From Defluviicoccus vanus (lineage in GTDB: Bacteria; Pseudomonadota; Alphaproteobacteria; Rhodospirillales; Defluviicoccaceae): a stretch of DNA of 9,486 nucleotides. The position numbers were made by a program, and so were the translations under genes. The number at the start of each line of letters is the position of its first letter. Position 1 is the stretch's first letter. Shown here one piece after another: positions 5,476-9,486 of this stretch. Below the pieces are notes generated by a model. The model was not told where the DNA came from, did no database searches, and was given only the letters and a program-made list of their open reading frames with translations. The DNA is taken from positions 216,367 to 225,852 of the forward strand of contig NZ_CP053923.1 of the NCBI RefSeq assembly GCF_014672695.1. The letters run 5' to 3'.

Positions 5476-7491
5476 ATGAGGATGATCCGGGTGATCGCGG
5501 CGTTGCTGCTGGCGCTGGGCCTGCTAGGCGGCCGTGCCGGGGCGGCGCAGGCGCAACAGTCGGTGGACGCATTGCGCAACAAAGCCAACCAGGGGACGGT
5601 GAGCATCATCTCCGGCGGCGTCAACGGCACCTACATCCGGATTGCCAGTGACCTCGCCGCGGTGCTCGACAAGGACGGTGAGCTGCGCATCCTGCCGATC
5701 GTCGGCAAAGGTTCGGTGCGCAACCTGCTCGACCTCCTCTACCTGCGCGGCATCGATGTGGCCATCCTGCAGTCCGACGTGCTCAGCTACAGCCTAAAGG
5801 AGCACTTAGCACCCAATCTGGCGCAGCGCATCCGCTACATCACCAAGCTCTACAACGAGGAAGTCCACATCCTCGCTGGCCGTGACGTTGCCCAGGTCGC
5901 CGATCTTGCCGGCAGGAAAGTCAACGTTGACGGCGCCGGTAGCGGCACGGCGATGACCGCCTCCATTCTCTTCGATGCGCTGGGCGTCAAGATTGTGCCG
6001 ACCAACTTCGATCAGGCGCTGGCCCTGGAAAAGCTGAAAGCAGGCGAGATTGCCGCCATGGTCTATGTGGTTGGCAAACCGGCGGAGCTGTTCAGCAAGA
6101 TCGCCGCCGACAGCGGTCTGCATCTGCTCTCGCTGCCGCTGACGCCAAACCTGCTGCAAACCTACCTGCCGTCATCCCTGAGCCATAGCGACTATCCGGC
6201 GCTGATCGCCGAGGGGCAGGCGGCGGATACGGTGGCCGTCGGCGCGGTGATGGCGGTGTACAACTGGGATCCCAAGTCTGAGCGCTACAAGACGATGGCT
6301 GCCTTCGTCGATGCCTTCTTCGATGACTTCGATAGGTTCCTGCAGCCGCCTCGCCATCCCAAGTGGCAGGATGTCAACCTCGCCGCCGAGCTTCCCGGCT
6401 GGACGCGCTTTCAGCCGGCGCAGGATTGGCTCGACCGGCGGCCGACGACGGCGGGGACGGGCTATGACATACCGCTGAAAAATTCCTTCGACGAGTTCAT
6501 CGCCTTCATGCAGCAGAGTGGCGGCAATCCGCGCGAGGGAGCGACGCAGAGCCGCGAGGCGCTGTTCGCGCGCTTCCTCGAGTGGCGCAAACGCCAACAG
6601 GAGGCCTCGCCGACCGAGGCGATCACCATCCTCACCGGCGATCCCAGCGGCGTCTACTATCCGCTGGGCACGGCACTTGGCACCCTGTACGGCAAGCTGC
6701 GTCCGGCAGCGCAGGTTACGGTACAGGCAACGCAGGGATCGGTGCAGAATCTCAACCTGCTGCAGGCCGGACGGGGCGACATCGCGTTCGCCCTCGCCGA
6801 TTCCGTCGACCTGGCCTGGAAGGGGGATGCCGAACTGGGCTTTCCCAGCCGCCTCGACAAGCTCCGTACTGTGGCGGCGATCTATCCAAACTACATCCAG
6901 GTGGTGGCGACCAAGGCATCGGGCATCCAGTCGCTCGCCGATCTCAAGGGCAAACGGGTGTCGGTTGGCGCACCGCGGTCGGGGACCGAGATCAACGCCC
7001 GGCGCGTCTTTGCCGCTGCCGGTCTGAGCTACGATATGATGTCGGTGCAGTATCTGCCCTTTGGCGAGTCGGTTGCCTTGATGAAGCAGGGCGACCTCGA
7101 TGCGACGTTGCAATCAGCGGGCCTCGGCGTCGCCTCGATCCGTGAGCTGGCCAGTGCGGTGCCGATTACCCTGGTCCCCATCCCGCCGAAGGTGGTCGCC
7201 CGGATCGGCGGTCCTGCTTATGTGGCGCGAACCATCCCCGCCGGGACCTATGCCGGCCAGACGCAGGATGTGCCCACCGCGTCGATCAACAACCTGTTGA
7301 TGACACGCGAGGGAGTGCCGGCGGAGGTGATTTACACGATTACCAAAGCGATGTTCGATAACCTCCCGGCGCTGACGACGGCGCACGCCGCCGCCCAGGG
7401 GATTGCGCTTAACCATGCGGTGCAGGGCTCGCCGGTGCCGCTGCATCCGGGCGCCCAGCGCTACTTCCGGGAGAAGGGCCTCCTGAGGTAG
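5476..7491 (+). CDS. Secreted tandem double TAXI-type (TRAP transporter) solute-binding protein
   Basis: A 671-residue periplasmic protein built of two TAXI solute-binding domains. TAXI proteins bind small organic solutes (glutamate and related compounds in studied cases) and hand them to a fused TRAP permease. Start: ATG 5476, 5 nt after GGGAGG, gives a clean signal peptide (MRMIRV, hydrophobic core, cleavage likely at AQA|QQ, residue 26); an upstream in-frame TTG at 5425 would put a glycine/arginine tail before it. Domain 1 (about 40-325) opens with TVSIISGGVNGTY and has VNVDGAGSGTAM; domain 2 (about 381-671) opens with AITILTGDPSGVYYP and has VSVGAPRSGTEI. Other matching pairs are GSVRNLLDLL/GSVQNLNLLQ and DLAGRKVNV/DLKGKRVSV, so the halves are an ancient internal duplication. 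A linker of about 55 residues rich in charged helix (FLEWRKRQQEAS) joins them. Single TAXI proteins are usually about 320-350 residues. No TRAP permease gene is in view, so a transport role is not shown; a sensory role is possible. Confidence 0.85.
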   Translation: MRMIRVIAALLLALGLLGGRAGAAQAQQSVDALRNKANQGTVSIISGGVNGTYIRIASDLAAVLDKDGELRILPIVGKGSVRNLLDLLYLRGIDVAILQSDVLSYSLKEHLAPNLAQRIRYITKLYNEEVHILAGRDVAQVADLAGRKVNVDGAGSGTAMTASILFDALGVKIVPTNFDQALALEKLKAGEIAAMVYVVGKPAELFSKIAADSGLHLLSLPLTPNLLQTYLPSSLSHSDYPALIAEGQAADTVAVGAVMAVYNWDPKSERYKTMAAFVDAFFDDFDRFLQPPRHPKWQDVNLAAELPGWTRFQPAQDWLDRRPTTAGTGYDIPLKNSFDEFIAFMQQSGGNPREGATQSREALFARFLEWRKRQQEASPTEAITILTGDPSGVYYPLGTALGTLYGKLRPAAQVTVQATQGSVQNLNLLQAGRGDIAFALADSVDLAWKGDAELGFPSRLDKLRTVAAIYPNYIQVVATKASGIQSLADLKGKRVSVGAPRSGTEINARRVFAAAGLSYDMMSVQYLPFGESVALMKQGDLDATLQSAGLGVASIRELASAVPITLVPIPPKVVARIGGPAYVARTIPAGTYAGQTQDVPTASINNLLMTREGVPAEVIYTITKAMFDNLPALTTAHAAAQGIALNHAVQGSPVPLHPGAQRYFREKGLLR

Positions 7492-7603
7492 GGAGGAGAG
7501 GGAGGCCGCTTGCCGGCGCGTCCGAGCTGTACCTGGACGGAACGTCGCCGCCCATCGGGCGTTGGGTCCTGGTCATCTGGCCAAACGGCGACGGAGGTTT
7601 CAC
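7492..7603 (+). other. Gap between TAXI and AsmA genes with inverted repeats
   Basis: The 112 bp begin with a purine-rich tract (GGAGGAGAGGGAGG). CGTCGCCG (7543-7550) and CGGCGACG (7586-7593) form a perfect 8-bp inverted repeat with a 35-nt loop; a smaller hairpin CGCCC-ATC-GGGCG lies at 7549-7561 and overlaps its left arm. The right arm touches the AsmA ribosome binding site. There is no T-run, so this is not a standard intrinsic terminator. Co-transcription of the two genes is possible. Confidence 0.4.
7593..7598 (+). promoter_or_regulatory. Strong Shine-Dalgarno for a TTG-started AsmA gene
   Basis: GGAGGT is followed by 5 nt and TTG at 7604. This fixes a non-ATG start. The first in-frame ATG (7682) would fall inside the membrane anchor and remove most of it, and the upstream in-frame TTG at 7562 has no such site. 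Confidence 0.65.
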
Positions 7604-9486
7604 TTGCTGCGCTTCCTCAAACAGGCGGCGATCTGGGTGTTCGCCGCTGTCTTCAGTCTGCTGTCGGTCGTCATCGCGACCATGGTGCTTGTGGCGCTGT
7701 TTTATGATTGGAATGATCTGCGCCGGCCCATCGCTCGCCTCGCAAGTGCGGCGCTCGGCCGTACGGTCAGCATCGACGGTAATCTGAAGGTGCAGCCGGG
7801 CTGGACGACGCGGATCCAAGTCGAGAAGCTGACGATCGCCAACGCCGCCTGGGCGAAGCCGGCCAAGATGGTCGATATCGGCACCCTCAGTGTCGCCGTC
7901 GATGTCCGCTCGCTGCTGTCCGGCCCGATCCACTTGCCGTCGCTGATCCTCGATCGGCCACAGGTCCATCTGGCGCGCAACGCCAAGGGCGAGACCAACT
8001 GGAGCTTTGGCAACAGCGACGGCCGTCCGTCCAGCGGCAAAGGCGGTGGCAACGCCCTACCGGTTATCGACGAGATTACCGTCAGCGACGGCTCGCTCCG
8101 GATGCAGACGCCCGAGCCGACCAAGGACATTGATCTGGCGCTGGAGTCGTTAACGCTGCGCCAGCAGCCGCCGAACCAGGATATTCAGCTGCGCGGCAGC
8201 GGTCGTTATCAACGCCAGCCGTTCACCCTTCGCCTCGATGCCGGTCCGCTCGTCATGCTGCAGCAGAGCGGCAAGCCCTATCCGCTCGATCTCGACCTGG
8301 TGGCGGGCGATATAGCGGCGAGCGTGGCCGGCAGTATCGGCGATCCGGCAAAGATGCAGCGGCTGGATCTTCGCCTCGACGTCAAGGGCGACAACGCCGC
8401 CGATCTGTTTCCCTTGCTCGGCGTGGTGCTGCCACCCACGCCGCCTTATCACGTCAAAGGCCGGCTGCAGCACCGAGGTGAAGCCTGGTCCTTCGAGAAC
8501 TTCAACGGCTCGCTCGGCAAGAGCGATGTCCGCGGCGTCGTGGCGGTGGATTTCGGTGGCAAGCGTCCGTTGATGACCGGCGAGATCGCCTCCAACAGAC
8601 TGGTGCTGGCCGATCTTGCGCCATTCATCGGTGCGCCACGGGACACAGACACGAAGGGTGAACCGGTAACGTCACAGCACCCGGGGCGCGTCCTGCCGGA
8701 TCAGGCGGTCGATTTGTCACGGCTGCGCGCCATGGATGCGAACGTCAGCTTTCGCTCGGAGCGGATTGTCACCGACGATGTTCCACTCGACCGGTTCGCC
8801 GCCAAGGTGGTGCTCGACGATGGTACCCTGCGGCTGCAGCCACTGTCATTTGGCCTCGGCGCGGGTGCGGTCAATCTTGATCTGACGCTCTACGGTGCCC
8901 GCACACCGGTGACCGCGGATATCGACCTGCAGGTCAGGCAACTTAATTTGAAGGAGCTGATGCGCGGCTCGGACTTTGCGCGGCAGAGCGCCGGTGTCCT
9001 CGGCGGACGGGCGAAGCTGTCTGCGCAAGGAACGTCGGTGGCCAGCATCCTCGGCAGCGCCAACGGTCAGCTATCCCTGGTGATGACGGGTGGGAGCATC
9101 AGCATTCTACTAGTAGAACTGGCGGGGCTCGATGTGGTGGAGTCGCTTGGCTTTGCCATTGAGGGAGACAAGCCGACGCCAATCCGCTGCCTCGTCGCTG
9201 ACCTCAAGGCGACGCAAGGCGTATTCCAGGCCGAGACCATGGTCTTCGATACCGGGGATACGGTCATCGTCGGCGGCGGTTCGGTCAACATGGCCGATGA
9301 AACGTTAAATTTGACGATGACGCCCTACGCCAAGGACTTCAGCCCGTTGACTCTGCGTTCGCCTATTTCGCTTGGTGGCACCCTCGCCAGTCCGGACGCC
9401 TTCCCGGATCCGGTGCACACCGGCAATAAGACGATCGGCGAAAAGATCCTGAGTGCCGTCCTGACGCCGGTCCTTGGCCTGCTTCC
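7604..9486 (+). CDS. AsmA-family inner-membrane-anchored protein, C-terminus cut by window edge
   Basis: AsmA-family proteins are anchored in the inner membrane by one N-terminal helix and extend a long beta-rich groove into the periplasm; relatives (YicH, YhdP, TamB) act in envelope assembly and phospholipid transport to the outer membrane. The 627 visible codons are open throughout. Residues about 8-33 (QAAIWVFAAVF... VALFYDW) form the helix with a basic cytoplasmic start. Then comes the typical first unit: RPIARLASAALGRTVSIDG, ITIANAAW-like KLTIANAAWAKP, and LILDRPQVHLARNAKGETNW (about 112-131). The middle is repetitive beta-type sequence. The AsmA C-terminal module is seen from about 482: ANGQLSLVMTGG, VELAGLDVVESLG, CLVADLKATQGVF, FDTGDTVIVGGGSVNM, then FSPLTLRSPISLGGTLASP. 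Usual lengths are 600-1100, so little may be missing. It follows the TAXI gene on the same strand; no functional link is evident. Confidence 0.9.
   Translation, partial: MLRFLKQAAIWVFAAVFSLLSVVIATMVLVALFYDWNDLRRPIARLASAALGRTVSIDGNLKVQPGWTTRIQVEKLTIANAAWAKPAKMVDIGTLSVAVDVRSLLSGPIHLPSLILDRPQVHLARNAKGETNWSFGNSDGRPSSGKGGGNALPVIDEITVSDGSLRMQTPEPTKDIDLALESLTLRQQPPNQDIQLRGSGRYQRQPFTLRLDAGPLVMLQQSGKPYPLDLDLVAGDIAASVAGSIGDPAKMQRLDLRLDVKGDNAADLFPLLGVVLPPTPPYHVKGRLQHRGEAWSFENFNGSLGKSDVRGVVAVDFGGKRPLMTGEIASNRLVLADLAPFIGAPRDTDTKGEPVTSQHPGRVLPDQAVDLSRLRAMDANVSFRSERIVTDDVPLDRFAAKVVLDDGTLRLQPLSFGLGAGAVNLDLTLYGARTPVTADIDLQVRQLNLKELMRGSDFARQSAGVLGGRAKLSAQGTSVASILGSANGQLSLVMTGGSISILLVELAGLDVVESLGFAIEGDKPTPIRCLVADLKATQGVFQAETMVFDTGDTVIVGGGSVNMADETLNLTMTPYAKDFSPLTLRSPISLGGTLASPDAFPDPVHTGNKTIGEKILSAVLTPVLGLL

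Noticed and set aside
7492..7603. Intrinsic terminator after the TAXI gene
   Set aside because: Stems are present but none is followed by a T-run.
7510..7707. Small plus-strand ORF from TTG 7510 after a purine-rich tract
   Set aside because: It overlaps the AsmA start in another frame and its protein has shadow-type composition; the AsmA frame has clear family features and its own strong ribosome binding site.

Overview
The window is GC-rich and gene-dense. Gene families and codon use fit a proteobacterium, most likely an alphaproteobacterium of Rhodospirillales type; this is inferred from gene content and no marker gene is present. There are five protein-coding units in three blocks, and no rRNA, tRNA, CRISPR array, transposase or integrase was found.

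Left block, minus strand: the first 302 codons of a membrane-anchored class III adenylate/guanylate cyclase. It has six predicted membrane helices and the start of the catalytic domain, and runs off the left edge. Its 307-bp upstream gap carries a good sigma70-type promoter (TTGACC, 17 bp, TATAAT) whose -35 box overlaps the stop codon of the next gene. This predicts a long 5' leader of about 275 nt with a hairpin beside the ribosome binding site.

Centre, minus strand, 1214-5284: one large TIR - glycine-rich hydrophobic segment - NB-ARC - WD40 protein, a STAND NTPase with APAF1/NLR-like layout. It has 14 WD40 repeats, enough for two seven-bladed propellers. The reading frame is broken three times. 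Each break is repaired by restoring one missing base, and each lies at a domain boundary: TIR linker, NB-ARC/WD40 junction and propeller A/propeller B junction. With the three bases restored the product would be about 1357 residues. It is annotated as a probable pseudogene, or a gene hit by sequencing indels, with its four open pieces listed separately. The WD40 part is also a DNA repeat array, with one 79-bp stretch present in three identical copies.

Right block, plus strand, divergent from the STAND gene: a 671-residue secreted protein made of two tandem TAXI-type (TRAP transporter) solute-binding domains, with no permease gene in view. It is followed 112 bp later by an AsmA-family inner-membrane-anchored protein, starting at TTG with a strong Shine-Dalgarno and running off the right edge.

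The genes do not form an obvious single pathway. The most interesting items are the frameshifted TIR-STAND-double-propeller protein, a possible immune or cell-suicide sensor, and the fused double TAXI binding protein.
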